The notes under the pieces were generated by a model. That model was not told where the DNA came from. It was given only the letters and a program-made list of their open reading frames with translations, and did not search any database. From Pseudomonas sp. TTU2014-080ASC (GTDB lineage Bacteria; Pseudomonadota; Gammaproteobacteria; Pseudomonadales; Pseudomonadaceae), in assembly GCF_001446935.1 (NCBI RefSeq), contig NZ_LKKK01000013.1:1-64000 (forward strand): a stretch of DNA of 64,000 nucleotides. The letters run 5' to 3'. Position 1 is the stretch's first letter. Each line of letters opens with the position of its first letter. Below are positions 1 through 8,207 of the stretch, one piece after another. The position numbers and the translations under genes are program-made.

Positions 1-428
1 TGCGCCATCATCAGAAATCCGACAGTATCCATGCCCAGCTTGCGGGCGAAGGTGATGTGCTGTTCAGACACATCCGCTTCGGTGCAATGCGTGGCAACAC
101 GGATGGTGTTAACCCCCAGATCGTGAGCCATTTTCAGGTGATCGACTGTGCCGATGCCGGGCAGCAGCAGGGCCGATACTTTGGCCTTTTTCATCAGCGG
201 GATCACCGCCGAGAGGTATTCCTCGTCGGTGTGAGCCGGGAAGCCATAGTTCACTGAGCGTCCGCCCAGGCCGTCGCCATGGGTGACTTCAATCAGCGGT
301 ATTCCGGCTTCATCCAGGCCAGTGGCGATTGAGCGCATTTGCTCAAGGCTGATCTGGTGGCGTTTAGGGTGCATACCGTCGCGCAGGCACATATCGTGGA
401 CGGTGATTTTCTTGCCGCGAAGATCCAT
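1..428 (-). CDS. 4-hydroxy-2-oxovalerate aldolase (partial, N-terminal part)
   Basis: Catalyses retro-aldol cleavage of 4-hydroxy-2-oxovalerate (or a substituted homologue) to pyruvate and an aldehyde, the last carbon-carbon cleavage of meta-cleavage pathways. Only about 142 N-terminal residues are inside the window; the gene runs off the left edge. The start ATG at 428 follows an AAGGAG-type ribosome site. The DMPL/HMGL-like TIM-barrel start is recognisable: [12 protein letters not shown] carries the metal-binding Arg-Asp and the His region typical of DmpG/MhpE/HsaF, followed by [10 protein letters not shown]. It lies 10 bp downstream of the acetaldehyde dehydrogenase gene, with which this enzyme normally forms a channelling complex. 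Assignment by family is strong; the natural acyl-chain length of the substrate is unknown. Confidence 0.93.
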   Translation of the reverse strand, partial: MDLRGKKITVHDMCLRDGMHPKRHQISLEQMRSIATGLDEAGIPLIEVTHGDGLGGRSVNYGFPAHTDEEYLSAVIPLMKKAKVSALLLPGIGTVDHLKMAHDLGVNTIRVATHCTEADVSEQHITFARKLGMDTVGFLMMA

Positions 429-438
429 GCTGCACTCC

Positions 439-1347
439 TTATGAGGTGGCGGTTTCAGTGGTTTTGCTGAGCAGGGTTTCGGCAAACATTTCAGCCGTGC
501 GTGCAGCAGCGGCAGTCATGATGTCGAGGTTGCCTGCGTATTTCGGTAGGTAGTCACCCAGGCCTTCGACCTCCATGAAGATCGACACGCGGTTGCCGTC
601 AAATACAGGGCCGTTAACCAAGGTGTAACCCGGCACGTACTTCTGCACTTCTTTGATCATGGCGTGGATGGCAGCGGTGATGGCGTCCTGATCCGGCTCG
701 CCCTCGGTCAGGCAGTGCACGGTGTCACGCATGATCAGTGGTGGCTCAGCCGGGTTAATGATGATGATGGCTTTACCTTCTTTGGCGCCGCCGACTTTAA
801 CGATGGCGCTGGAGGTGGTGCGGGTGAACTCATCAATGTTTTTGCGGGTGCCAGGGCCTACAGATTTGGAGGCTGCTGTGGCAATGATCTCGGCATACTG
901 AACAGGCTGAACGCTGGATACTGCAGCCACCAGCGGAATGGTGGCCTGACCGCCACACGTGACCATATTGACGTTCATCGCGCCGCTGGCCAGGTTGGCT
1001 TTAAGGTTGACCGGCGGTACGCAGTACGGGCCAATCGCGGCTGGCGTCAGGTCGATCATCAGCACACCCAGCTCATTGAGCTTGCGGCTGTTTTCGGCGT
1101 GAACGTACGCGCTGGTGGCATCGAAAGCGATGCGGATGTCGTCAGCTTTGACGTGTGGCAGCAGGCCGTCAACGCCGTCGCTGGTGGTCTTCAGACCCAT
1201 TTCGCGGGCGCGGGTCAGGCCTTCGCTGGTGGGGTCGATACCCACCATCCACACAGGGTCAAGGAATTCGCTGCGTTTGAGTTTATACAGCAGATCGGTG
1301 CCGATATTGCCCGGCCCGATCAGGGCGCATTTAATTTTCTTGCTCAT
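439..1347 (-). CDS. acetaldehyde dehydrogenase (acylating)
   Basis: Oxidises the aldehyde released by the aldolase to acyl-CoA with NAD+ and CoA (DmpF/MhpF/HsaG family). The 302-residue length is normal. A Rossmann start (ALIGPGNIG, about residues 7-15) and the catalytic cysteine in NMVTCGGQA (about residue 128) are visible. The ATG at 1347 is preceded by AGGGAG on the minus strand; an upstream in-frame start at 1404 would overlap the hydratase gene and lacks support. It is the third gene of the leftward operon flavin reductase-hydratase-dehydrogenase-aldolase. Confidence 0.95.
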   Translation of the reverse strand: MSKKIKCALIGPGNIGTDLLYKLKRSEFLDPVWMVGIDPTSEGLTRAREMGLKTTSDGVDGLLPHVKADDIRIAFDATSAYVHAENSRKLNELGVLMIDLTPAAIGPYCVPPVNLKANLASGAMNVNMVTCGGQATIPLVAAVSSVQPVQYAEIIATAASKSVGPGTRKNIDEFTRTTSSAIVKVGGAKEGKAIIIINPAEPPLIMRDTVHCLTEGEPDQDAITAAIHAMIKEVQKYVPGYTLVNGPVFDGNRVSIFMEVEGLGDYLPKYAGNLDIMTAAAARTAEMFAETLLSKTTETATS

Positions 1348-1372
1348 GTTGTTCTCCCTATTCAATGCGCTG

Positions 1373-2164
1373 TTACTCAACGAAGCGCAGGCTGGATTCA
1401 CCAAGGCCGCTGAGGCTCAGGCTGATGGCATCACCCGGTACAACCGGGATCAGGGGCGCGAGTGCGCCGGAGAGGATGATTTCGCCCTTACGGAACGGAA
1501 TGCCGAACTCGCCCAAGGTGTTAGCCAGCCAGGCGACCGCTTCAGCGGGATGCCCTTGGACGGCGCTGCCAAAACCACGACCCACTTCCTGGCCGTTTTT
1601 CAGCATCACCAGTTCGAGCTGGGACAAGTCAGTTTCACGCGGGTTAATGCGTTGCTGACCCAGGGTGAACACGCCACAGGAGGCGTTGTCAGCCACTGTG
1701 TCTTGAATCTTGATCTGCCAGTTGTGGATGCGTGAGTCGACAATTTCAAAGCACGGCACCACATAGTCAGTGGCGGCCAGAACGTCTTCGGCGGTAACGC
1801 CTGGGCCGTTCAAGTCATCACGCAGGACAAAAGCAATTTCACCTTCAGCGCGGGGCTGAATCAGTCGGTGAGAGGCGAAGCTCACATCGCTGCCATCGGC
1901 CACTTGCATTGTGTCGGTGAGAAAGCCGAAGTCGGGCTGGTGGACGTTGAGCATGTCCTGCACGGCTTTGCTGGTGACGCCGATTTTCTTACCAATCACC
2001 ACTTCGCCCATGGCTACACGGCGGGCCAGAAAGCGCAGAGAAATGCGATAGGCATCCTCAAGCTGAATATCGCTGTAGCGATTGCTGAACGGCTCAAGGG
2101 TGATGCCTTGTTGTAAGGCGGTGAACAGCTCATCGCCGAGTTGTTCGATCAGTTGATCATCCAT
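1373..2164 (-). CDS. 2-keto-4-pentenoate (2-hydroxypenta-2,4-dienoate) hydratase
   Basis: Adds water to 2-hydroxy-2,4-dienoates to give 4-hydroxy-2-oxo acids, feeding the aldolase. The 263-residue protein has the FAH-superfamily fold signatures of MhpD/DmpE/Hsa[13 protein letters not shown], the E-x-E metal-binding segment in AEGEIAFVL and the [12 protein letters not shown] segment. It sits 25 bp upstream of the acetaldehyde dehydrogenase start and 61 bp downstream of the flavin reductase. Substrate side chain cannot be told from sequence; in a steroid-type pathway it would be 2-hydroxyhexa-2,4-dienoate. Confidence 0.93.
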   Translation of the reverse strand: MDDQLIEQLGDELFTALQQGITLEPFSNRYSDIQLEDAYRISLRFLARRVAMGEVVIGKKIGVTSKAVQDMLNVHQPDFGFLTDTMQVADGSDVSFASHRLIQPRAEGEIAFVLRDDLNGPGVTAEDVLAATDYVVPCFEIVDSRIHNWQIKIQDTVADNASCGVFTLGQQRINPRETDLSQLELVMLKNGQEVGRGFGSAVQGHPAEAVAWLANTLGEFGIPFRKGEIILSGALAPLIPVVPGDAISLSLSGLGESSLRFVE

Positions 2165-2225
2165 AGATAAATCGGCTCCGTTAATCAGTAGGGCGTAGGT
2201 GATGTGGGCTGCGCTGGTCCAGGAA

Positions 2226-3206
2226 TCAGCCGCGCGGTCCCCACATATCAGGTAGGCCAGGATCTGTGCAGGAGATCAGGCGCTTGAGCAGAACCTTGAA
2301 GGTTTTTGCGTCGCTACTGCCCAACTTATCGGTAATGTCCTGATCCAGTGATTTGGCCAGGGCGATTTCTTCAAGGGAGGTTTCACGGCCAAGCGCGGTG
2401 AGAACCCAGATGGTGTTTGCGCCTTTTTTATCGCGGGCCACCATGCCTTGAGCCTCCAATGCCTGCATGGCCTCTTCAGTGACGATATGGCCGGTGTAAG
2501 AGATGAAGCTGTTGAGCTCATCAACAGTCAGGCCATCGCGGATGCACAGGACGGATAAGACGTAGAAGGCGTTCTGGCTCAGCTGCTGGCGGTTGAGCAG
2601 GCGGTGCAGGGCGTGCAGTTGTTGGTAGTGGGCACGGCCCAGCAGATAACCAAACATATCCTCGGTGTAGCTGCATTCGAGCGGCGTTGACTCGCTCAGG
2701 CGCAGCTCGCCACGGGGCTTACTGGCAGTGAGTGCGTACTTGCCGCTGTGGAAGGCCAGAGGTGCCAGGTTGCTGTGATCAAAGTTGAGCACCTCGCCGA
2801 CGAAAATGACGTGGTCGCCACCTTCATATTGGAATGCCGTGCGGCACTGGAAACGGGCGGTGCAGTCTTTGAGCAGCGGTGCGTCACTCAGGCCAGTGTC
2901 CAGCTCCAGCCCTGAGAATTTGTCTTCGCCTTGGCGGGCAAAACGGCCGGACAGCTCCTCTTGCTCTGCACTTAGTACGTGCACGTTCCAGTGTTTGCTT
3001 TGGCTAAAGGCCGGAAGGCTGCGGGCGTTTTTGGCCAGGCTCCACAGCACCATCGGTGGATTCAGGGACACCGAATTGAAGCTGTTGGCAGTAATGCCGA
3101 TGGCTTCGCCGTTGTCACCACGGCACGTGATGATGGTGACGCCTGTGGTGAAAGAACCAAGGGCATTGCGGAAGGCTTGAGGGTCGAAACTGATGTGCGC
3201 GTTCAT
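2226..3206 (-). CDS. flavin reductase fused to a MarR-like winged-helix domain
   Basis: Likely reductase component of a two-component flavin monooxygenase, supplying reduced FMN/FAD to the HsaA-like oxygenase encoded divergently. Residues about 7-160 form the flavin-reductase (HpaC/HsaB) split-barrel domain, with FTTGVTIIT near the start and the conserved GDH motif at 130-132. Residues about 178-310 are an additional domain resembling a MarR winged helix. Classical HsaB/HpaC proteins are only about 170-190 residues; the known precedent for the fusion is the C1 reductase of Acinetobacter p-hydroxyphenylacetate hydroxylase, where the MarR-like domain mediates substrate stimulation. The role here as an effector-sensing domain is inference. 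First gene of the leftward operon. Confidence 0.88.
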   Translation of the reverse strand: MNAHISFDPQAFRNALGSFTTGVTIITCRGDNGEAIGITANSFNSVSLNPPMVLWSLAKNARSLPAFSQSKHWNVHVLSAEQEELSGRFARQGEDKFSGLELDTGLSDAPLLKDCTARFQCRTAFQYEGGDHVIFVGEVLNFDHSNLAPLAFHSGKYALTASKPRGELRLSESTPLECSYTEDMFGYLLGRAHYQQLHALHRLLNRQQLSQNAFYVLSVLCIRDGLTVDELNSFISYTGHIVTEEAMQALEAQGMVARDKKGANTIWVLTALGRETSLEEIALAKSLDQDITDKLGSSDAKTFKVLLKRLISCTDPGLPDMWGPRG

Positions 3207-3265
3207 GTCTGGCTCACCGGGCTGGAATCACATGCTCGCAGTATCGGTTGGCCCCAGAGGCTGGG

Positions 3266-3282
3266 CATCGTCTTAATGGACT
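3266..3282 (-). promoter_or_regulatory. candidate regulon operator, copy 1
   Basis: The minus strand reads AGTCC-ATTAA-GACGATG, an exact match to the 12 fixed bases of the island motif. It lies 60 bp upstream of the flavin reductase start. The core is a GTC-N6-GAC dyad. Confidence 0.5.
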
Positions 3283-3400
3283 AACGCTGCGGGCCAGTAA
3301 CTGAAAGGGTTTCAGCCATATTCATGGTGAGCTGTTGGCACCCTGTGGTGCGTCTTAATGCGTGTGTATTTCACTTGCCGTGCAAGCGCCGGAGCTGACT

Positions 3401-3417
3401 AGTCCGCTTTGACGATG
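3401..3417 (+). promoter_or_regulatory. candidate regulon operator, copy 2
   Basis: The plus strand reads AGTCC-CGTTT-like spacer (GCTTT) -GACGATG, exact at all 12 fixed bases. It lies about 83 bp upstream of the monooxygenase start codon and in the orientation opposite to copy 1. Confidence 0.5.
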
Positions 3418-3499
3418 AAGGCGAGGCCGCTCAATCCGATGATCCATTCCCGACTGCGCAGTGCGCCATCGAGAAAAAATAAGAATGGAGAACAAACGG

Positions 3500-4687
3500 A
3501 TGACAGGCATGCGAGAAAAAACTCAACAAGAGCGTGAACTGATTGAGATCGCTCGTGGTTTGGTGCCAGTTCTTAAAGAACGTGCGGCCCAAGCAGAGCG
3601 TGACGGCAAAGTTCCGGTAGAGACTGTTGCTGAGCTGAAGGCATCCGGTTTGCTGCGTGCGCTGCAACCCAAGCTCTTTGGTGGTTATGAAGTTGACCCG
3701 CGCACCTTCTTTGAAATTCAGATGACATTGGCCGAAGGCTGCATGTCCACCGCGTGGATCTACGGCGTGATGGGTGTTCACCCATGGCAGCTGGCCCGTT
3801 ACCCGATCGAAACGCAGCGTGAAGTGTGGGGCGAAGATCACAATGTACTGATCTCCTCGACTTATATGCCTGCGGCTAAAGTGACCCCGGTTGAGGGTGG
3901 CTATCGCATCAGCGGACGTTGGGGATTTTCCAGCGGCAGCGAGCATTGCTCGTGGTGTTTTTTGGGCGGGATCATTCCTCCGCAGGATGATTACCCAGCA
4001 GAGCACGGCACGTTCTTGCTGCCGATCAGCGACTATCGCATCGAACACAACTGGGATGTACTGGGCCTGCGCGGCACCGGCAGCCATGACATCGTGGTTG
4101 AGGATGTGTTTGTCCCAGCACACCGCGTACAGCGCACCAATAACTGGACACTGGAAGCCACGCCGGGCCGTCTGGTTCACACCAACCCGATCTATGCCAT
4201 TCCGTTTGCGCAGATTTTTGCCCGCGCCGTATCGACTTCCGCGATTGGCGCGTTGCAAGGCGCGATCAACGAATTCTGCAGCAACGCCGCTCAGCACATC
4301 GGCAAACACGGTGCCAAGACAGCGGAAGATCCAGGCGCGCAAAACGCTGTGGCGGACGCGATCATCACCGTCGATGGCCTGAAGCTGGTGTTGGAGCGTA
4401 ACTACGGCGAGCTGCTGCGTTTGGCCGCTGCCGGTGAGTACCCGGATGTTGAAACGCGTCTGCTGTACCGCTTCCAGTCGTCCTATGTCACCAACATCTG
4501 TGCTGAAAAAGTGAATGAGCTGCTGCGCTGCATGGCGGCTTCTGGGCTTTACGACACCAACCCAGTGGCGCGGATTTTCCGTGACCTGCACCAGGCCCGT
4601 GGTCACATCGCCAATAACTACATGGCTTACGGCCGTAGCTATGGCGCGGTGCAGCTGGGGCTGCCAAACCCTGATCCGTTTGTGTGA
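3500..4687 (+). CDS. HsaA-like flavin-dependent phenol monooxygenase, oxygenase component
   Basis: Acyl-CoA-dehydrogenase-fold oxygenase that hydroxylates a phenolic ring to a catechol using reduced flavin, as HsaA/TesA2 does for 3-hydroxy-9,10-secoandrostatrienedione. The 395-residue length matches HsaA. Diagnostic family segments are present: EVWGED, ISSTYMPAAK, WGFSSGSEHCSW, GTFLLPISDY, GLRGTGSHDIVVEDVFVPAHR and a C-terminus ending in GLPNPDPFV. I chose ATG 3500 because TGGAG lies 9 bases upstream; ATG 3485 and GTG 3461 are alternatives. The partner reductase is the divergent gene. The true substrate is unproven, but context of ketosteroid-dehydrogenase-like genes favours a fused-ring phenol. 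Confidence 0.9.
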   Translation: MTGMREKTQQERELIEIARGLVPVLKERAAQAERDGKVPVETVAELKASGLLRALQPKLFGGYEVDPRTFFEIQMTLAEGCMSTAWIYGVMGVHPWQLARYPIETQREVWGEDHNVLISSTYMPAAKVTPVEGGYRISGRWGFSSGSEHCSWCFLGGIIPPQDDYPAEHGTFLLPISDYRIEHNWDVLGLRGTGSHDIVVEDVFVPAHRVQRTNNWTLEATPGRLVHTNPIYAIPFAQIFARAVSTSAIGALQGAINEFCSNAAQHIGKHGAKTAEDPGAQNAVADAIITVDGLKLVLERNYGELLRLAAAGEYPDVETRLLYRFQSSYVTNICAEKVNELLRCMAASGLYDTNPVARIFRDLHQARGHIANNYMAYGRSYGAVQLGLPNPDPFV

Positions 4688-4695
4688 TGACTGAT

Positions 4696-4716
4696 GAGCT
4701 GGCTTAAAGCCAGCTC
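4696..4716 (+). other. perfect hairpin between monooxygenase and KstD-like genes
   Basis: A 10-bp perfect stem (GAGCTGGCTT / AAGCCAGCTC) starts 9 bp after the monooxygenase stop. There is no T-run, so it is more likely an mRNA-stabilising or processing hairpin than an intrinsic terminator. Confidence 0.5.
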
Positions 4717-4774
4717 AGTTGGGCCGTGGCCAGTGTGCTGCGGCACCTGTCGATCCGGTTAAGGCATAAGAACA

Positions 4775-6484
4775 ATGACAGCGAAAACACAGACTCAGAC
4801 TGCTTACGATGTAATTGTGGTGGGATCCGGTGCTGGAGCGATGACAGCAGCTGTATTTGCTGCTGAGCGTGGCCTTTCAGTTTTGGTGGTGGAAAAAAGT
4901 GCGCAGTTTGGCGGTACATCGGCCATATCGGGCGGTGGCATCTGGATTCCCAATAACCACCACTTCATTGCCAAAAATGGTAACGACAGCCCCGAAAAAG
5001 CTTGGACTTACCTGCAAAACGCGGTAGGTGATCGTGTCGATGAGCAGCGTTTGCGGGCTTATCTGGATGCAGCACCGAAGATGGTGGCTGAGCTGGAAGC
5101 CTGCAGCCGTGTGCGTTTCGCTGTTGCTGAAAAATACCCGGATTATTACCCGCACCTAGAGGGCTCACTGCCGGGTGGCCGTTCGCTGGACCCTGAAATT
5201 TTTGATGCCAGCGTGTTGGAGGATGAGTTCGACAACATGCGCCCGGCCTCTGCGACCACCTTGCTGATGGGCAAAATTGCCTGGACAGCCCGGCAGGCGC
5301 ATAAGGCTATGTCGCGTAGTTTCGGTTGGCGGTTGATGCTGATCTGGCTGATCTTGCGCTACAAGCTGGATTTCAAATGGCGGCGCAAAACCGATATGGA
5401 CCGCCGCACTGCACTGGGTGCCTCGTTGGTGGCATCGCTGCGTCGCTCGCTGATGGACCGCAAGGTACCGCTCTGGCTGAACACCGATTTCCGTGAGTTG
5501 TTGACGGAGAATGGCCGCGTCAGCGGTGTGCGCGTTGAGCGTGAAGGTCAAATGCTGGAGTTGTCGGCCCGCCACGGCGTGATTTTGGCCAGCGGTGGGT
5601 TTGAGCAAAACCAACAATTGCGCGAGCGCTACCTGCCTAAACCCACCGAGCGTGCTTGGAGCGCCACGCCGCCGGGTAACAACACTGGCGCGGCCCTGGA
5701 AGCTGCGCAATCCATCGGCGCAGCCACTGATCTGCTGGATTGGGGCTGGTGGGCACCGACGATTGCGGTACCGGGTGAAGAAAAGCCTCGGCCGATCTTT
5801 GCTGAGCGGGCATTCCCCGGGTCCATCGTGGTGAATTGCCAGGGCAAGCGTTTCGTCAATGAGGCAGCGCCGTATCTGGAGTTTGTCGATGCCATGTACC
5901 GCGATCAGCGTGCCCGTGGTGATGACAACCTGAGTGTGTGGGTGATTATTGATGCCCACTTCCGTTTCAACTACGCCATGGGTCCGTTGATGCCGGGGCA
6001 GATCATGCCCGACAGCAAGTTGCCGGCCGAGTGGCTGAATACCATGTACTTCAAAGCCGACAGCCTTGAGCAACTGGCCGGGCAGATTGGTGTGGATGCG
6101 CAAGGCTTGGTCGACAGTGTTAAGCGCCTCAACGAATACGCCAAAACCGGTGATGACGTTGAGTTTGGGCGCGGCGGCAATGTCTTCGACCGTTACTACG
6201 GTGACGTTAACGTCAAACCCAACCCGTGTCTGGCGCCTCTGCTTAAAGCACCGTTTTATGCCATGCGCATTGATGCCGGGGATATCGGCACCAAAGGCGG
6301 GTTGCTGACCAACGCTCACGCACAAGTGCTGCATGAAAGCGGCCAGCCGATTGAGGGCTTGTATGCCATTGGTAATACCAGCTCATCGGTACTGGGTACG
6401 ACCTATCCGGGTGCTGGTGGCACCTTGGGGCCAGCCATGACCTTCGGCTATATCGCCGCACGCCACCTTGCCGAACAGCGTTGA
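4775..6484 (+). CDS. 3-ketosteroid delta1-dehydrogenase-like flavoprotein
   Basis: FAD enzyme that introduces a 1,2 double bond into a 3-oxo cyclohexanone ring, the step that leads to ring aromatisation in steroid catabolism. The 569 residues match KstD length. Visible features: N-terminal FAD motif VVGSGAGAMTAA (15-26), the tyrosine-containing YPDYYPH segment (about 121-127), RFVNEAAPYLEF in the middle, and the C-terminal GLYAIGNTSSS and TYPGAGGTLGPAMTFGY segments. The positions of the catalytic tyrosines of Rhodococcus KstD1 therefore appear conserved. It is followed 9 bp later by a second, divergent flavoprotein. Function as a KstD family dehydrogenase is likely; that the substrate is a true steroid is inference. 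Confidence 0.88.
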   Translation: MTAKTQTQTAYDVIVVGSGAGAMTAAVFAAERGLSVLVVEKSAQFGGTSAISGGGIWIPNNHHFIAKNGNDSPEKAWTYLQNAVGDRVDEQRLRAYLDAAPKMVAELEACSRVRFAVAEKYPDYYPHLEGSLPGGRSLDPEIFDASVLEDEFDNMRPASATTLLMGKIAWTARQAHKAMSRSFGWRLMLIWLILRYKLDFKWRRKTDMDRRTALGASLVASLRRSLMDRKVPLWLNTDFRELLTENGRVSGVRVEREGQMLELSARHGVILASGGFEQNQQLRERYLPKPTERAWSATPPGNNTGAALEAAQSIGAATDLLDWGWWAPTIAVPGEEKPRPIFAERAFPGSIVVNCQGKRFVNEAAPYLEFVDAMYRDQRARGDDNLSVWVIIDAHFRFNYAMGPLMPGQIMPDSKLPAEWLNTMYFKADSLEQLAGQIGVDAQGLVDSVKRLNEYAKTGDDVEFGRGGNVFDRYYGDVNVKPNPCLAPLLKAPFYAMRIDAGDIGTKGGLLTNAHAQVLHESGQPIEGLYAIGNTSSSVLGTTYPGAGGTLGPAMTFGYIAARHLAEQR

Positions 6485-6493
6485 GTAGCCCGC

Positions 6494-8146
6494 ATGAGCC
6501 AGCTAAGTGTGAGTGAAATTTTGCAGCCGTTGTATATCGACGATGCCGAACAGCACGCATGGGATGAGCAGTGTGAGCTGCTGGTTGTGGGCTGGGGGGC
6601 TGCCGGTGCGTGTGCGGCCTTGGAGGGGCAGGCGCAGGGGCTGGATGTACTGATTGTTGATCGCTTTAAAGGTGGCGGTGCCAGCATTAAGAGCGGCGGC
6701 ATTGTGTATGCCGGGGGGGGAACCCGACAGCAGCAAATGGCGGGCTTCAAGGATACCCCCGAGGCCATGTTTGAGTACCTGCGTCATGAGACCCAGGGCG
6801 TTGTCACTGATGCCACCTTACGGCGCTTCTGTGAAAACAGTGTGAGCAACCTGCAATGGCTGGAAAGTCATGGCGCGCGTTATGACTTCAGCATGCCGCC
6901 GGGCGGTGGCAAAACGTCGTACCCAGCTGACGGTTACTACCTGTATTACTCCGGTAACGAAGCCGTTGAAGCCTATGCCGGAACACAACCGCCAGCGCCC
7001 CGTGGTCACCGCACGGTGGGCAAAGGGCAGAGTGGGCGTGTTTTGTATGAGGCGCTGCAGCAGTCCTGCCAGCGCTTAGGCATTCGCAGCCTGTTGCAGT
7101 CCGCTGTCAGGCGGCTGGTGGTTGACTCGTCCGGGCGGGTTGTCGGGGCTGAGGTCTACAGCCTGCCTGCGGGCAGCCCGGTCGCGGCTAAGCACGCCAA
7201 GTTGGCGGCCAAGGCTGAGCGTTTGCAGAACTTTCGCCCGGACTATTGCGACACCCTTCGCGAACAGCTGGGGCGTCTTGAGCGTGAGCATGCGCGCCCG
7301 CGTTTGGTCAGAGCTAAGCGTGGTTTGGTGTTGAGCACCGGTGGCTTTGTGTTCAACCCGCAGATGATGAGCCAGCACGGCAGCAAATACCTGCGCAATT
7401 TCAAACTGGGCGCCACCGGTTGCGATGGGTCGGCGGTGCGCTTGGGGGGCACTGTCGGTGCTGCTGTGGGGCAGATGGATAAGATTTCTGCCTGGCGTTT
7501 TCTCAATCCACCGATGTGCTGGCCCAAGGGCATTGTGGTCAACAAACAAGGCCAGCGCTTCTGCAATGAAGAAGTCTACGGCGCAACGCTGGGGGCCGCC
7601 ATGTGCGAAGACCACGGCGGCGAAGGCTGGTTGATTCTGGATCGCAAGCTGCGTCGCCAAGCCCTGTGGGAAACCCTTAAAGGTGGCTACTGGTGGTTCC
7701 AGACCGTACCGGCTCTGATGCTGATGTGGCAGGCCCGTAAAGGGCGGACGCTGAGTGAGTTGGCCGCCGCCACGGGTATGGACCCAGAGCAGCTCGAGGC
7801 TGAGGTGTCGCGCTACAACTTAGCGGCACGGGGCAAGGCCGCAGAGCCATTTGGTAAGTCGGCAGGCAACTGTCAGGTGCTCGATCAGGGGCCGTTCTAC
7901 GCCTGCGATATCTCGGTGGGTAACGCTGTGTTCCCCATGAGCGGCCTGACGTTGGGCGGCCTAAAGGTCGATGAAGACAGCGGCGCTGTGCTCAACGCCC
8001 AAGGTCAGCCTATTGCCGGGCTCTATGCAGCTGGTCGCGCAGCCGTTGGTATCCCTTCGCACCTGTATGTGAGTGGTTTGTCGCTGGCCGACTGCGTGTT
8101 CTCGGGCCGCCGGGCTGCTCAGGCGGCTGCCGCAGACCTTAGTTAG
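6494..8146 (+). CDS. FAD-dependent dehydrogenase, KstD/fumarate reductase superfamily (possibly delta4-type)
   Basis: 550-residue flavoprotein with an FAD-binding start (LLVVGWGAAGACAAL, about 29-43), GGGASIKSGGIVYAGGG, and a C-terminal end GLYAAGRAAVGIPSHLYVSGLSLADCVFSGRRA. This end resembles the 3-ketosteroid delta4-(5alpha)-dehydrogenase branch rather than the delta1 branch, which has GLYAIGN and TYPGPG. It lies in the same operon directly behind the delta1-type gene, so the two may desaturate different ring positions (for example A-ring 1,2 and 4,5). There is little sequence likeness to its neighbour beyond the FAD fold, so it is not a recent duplicate. The sub-family call is moderate. 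Confidence 0.75.
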   Translation: MSQLSVSEILQPLYIDDAEQHAWDEQCELLVVGWGAAGACAALEGQAQGLDVLIVDRFKGGGASIKSGGIVYAGGGTRQQQMAGFKDTPEAMFEYLRHETQGVVTDATLRRFCENSVSNLQWLESHGARYDFSMPPGGGKTSYPADGYYLYYSGNEAVEAYAGTQPPAPRGHRTVGKGQSGRVLYEALQQSCQRLGIRSLLQSAVRRLVVDSSGRVVGAEVYSLPAGSPVAAKHAKLAAKAERLQNFRPDYCDTLREQLGRLEREHARPRLVRAKRGLVLSTGGFVFNPQMMSQHGSKYLRNFKLGATGCDGSAVRLGGTVGAAVGQMDKISAWRFLNPPMCWPKGIVVNKQGQRFCNEEVYGATLGAAMCEDHGGEGWLILDRKLRRQALWETLKGGYWWFQTVPALMLMWQARKGRTLSELAAATGMDPEQLEAEVSRYNLAARGKAAEPFGKSAGNCQVLDQGPFYACDISVGNAVFPMSGLTLGGLKVDEDSGAVLNAQGQPIAGLYAAGRAAVGIPSHLYVSGLSLADCVFSGRRAAQAAAADLS

Positions 8147-8207
8147 TACGAATTGTGTCGTTGCCACGTGGCAGCGGTTGAAGTCTGTTGTGAGTGAGTG
8201 TTCAACA

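Larger units (their letters stand above)
3207..3499. promoter_or_regulatory. divergent promoter region of the two catabolic operons
   Basis: This 293-bp gap separates the leftward flavin reductase operon from the rightward monooxygenase operon. It contains two copies of the island-specific motif AGTCC-N5-GACGATG, one in each orientation (listed separately), and no convincing gene. Exact -10/-35 elements could not be fixed by eye. Confidence 0.6.

Noticed and set aside
3431..4606. 391-codon frame antisense to the HsaA-like gene
   Set aside because: The plus strand encodes a well-conserved monooxygenase; the antisense frame has no recognisable domain or ribosome site.
5165..6334. 389-codon frame antisense to the KstD-like gene
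   Set aside because: Shadow frame; the plus-strand protein has complete FAD and active-site motifs.
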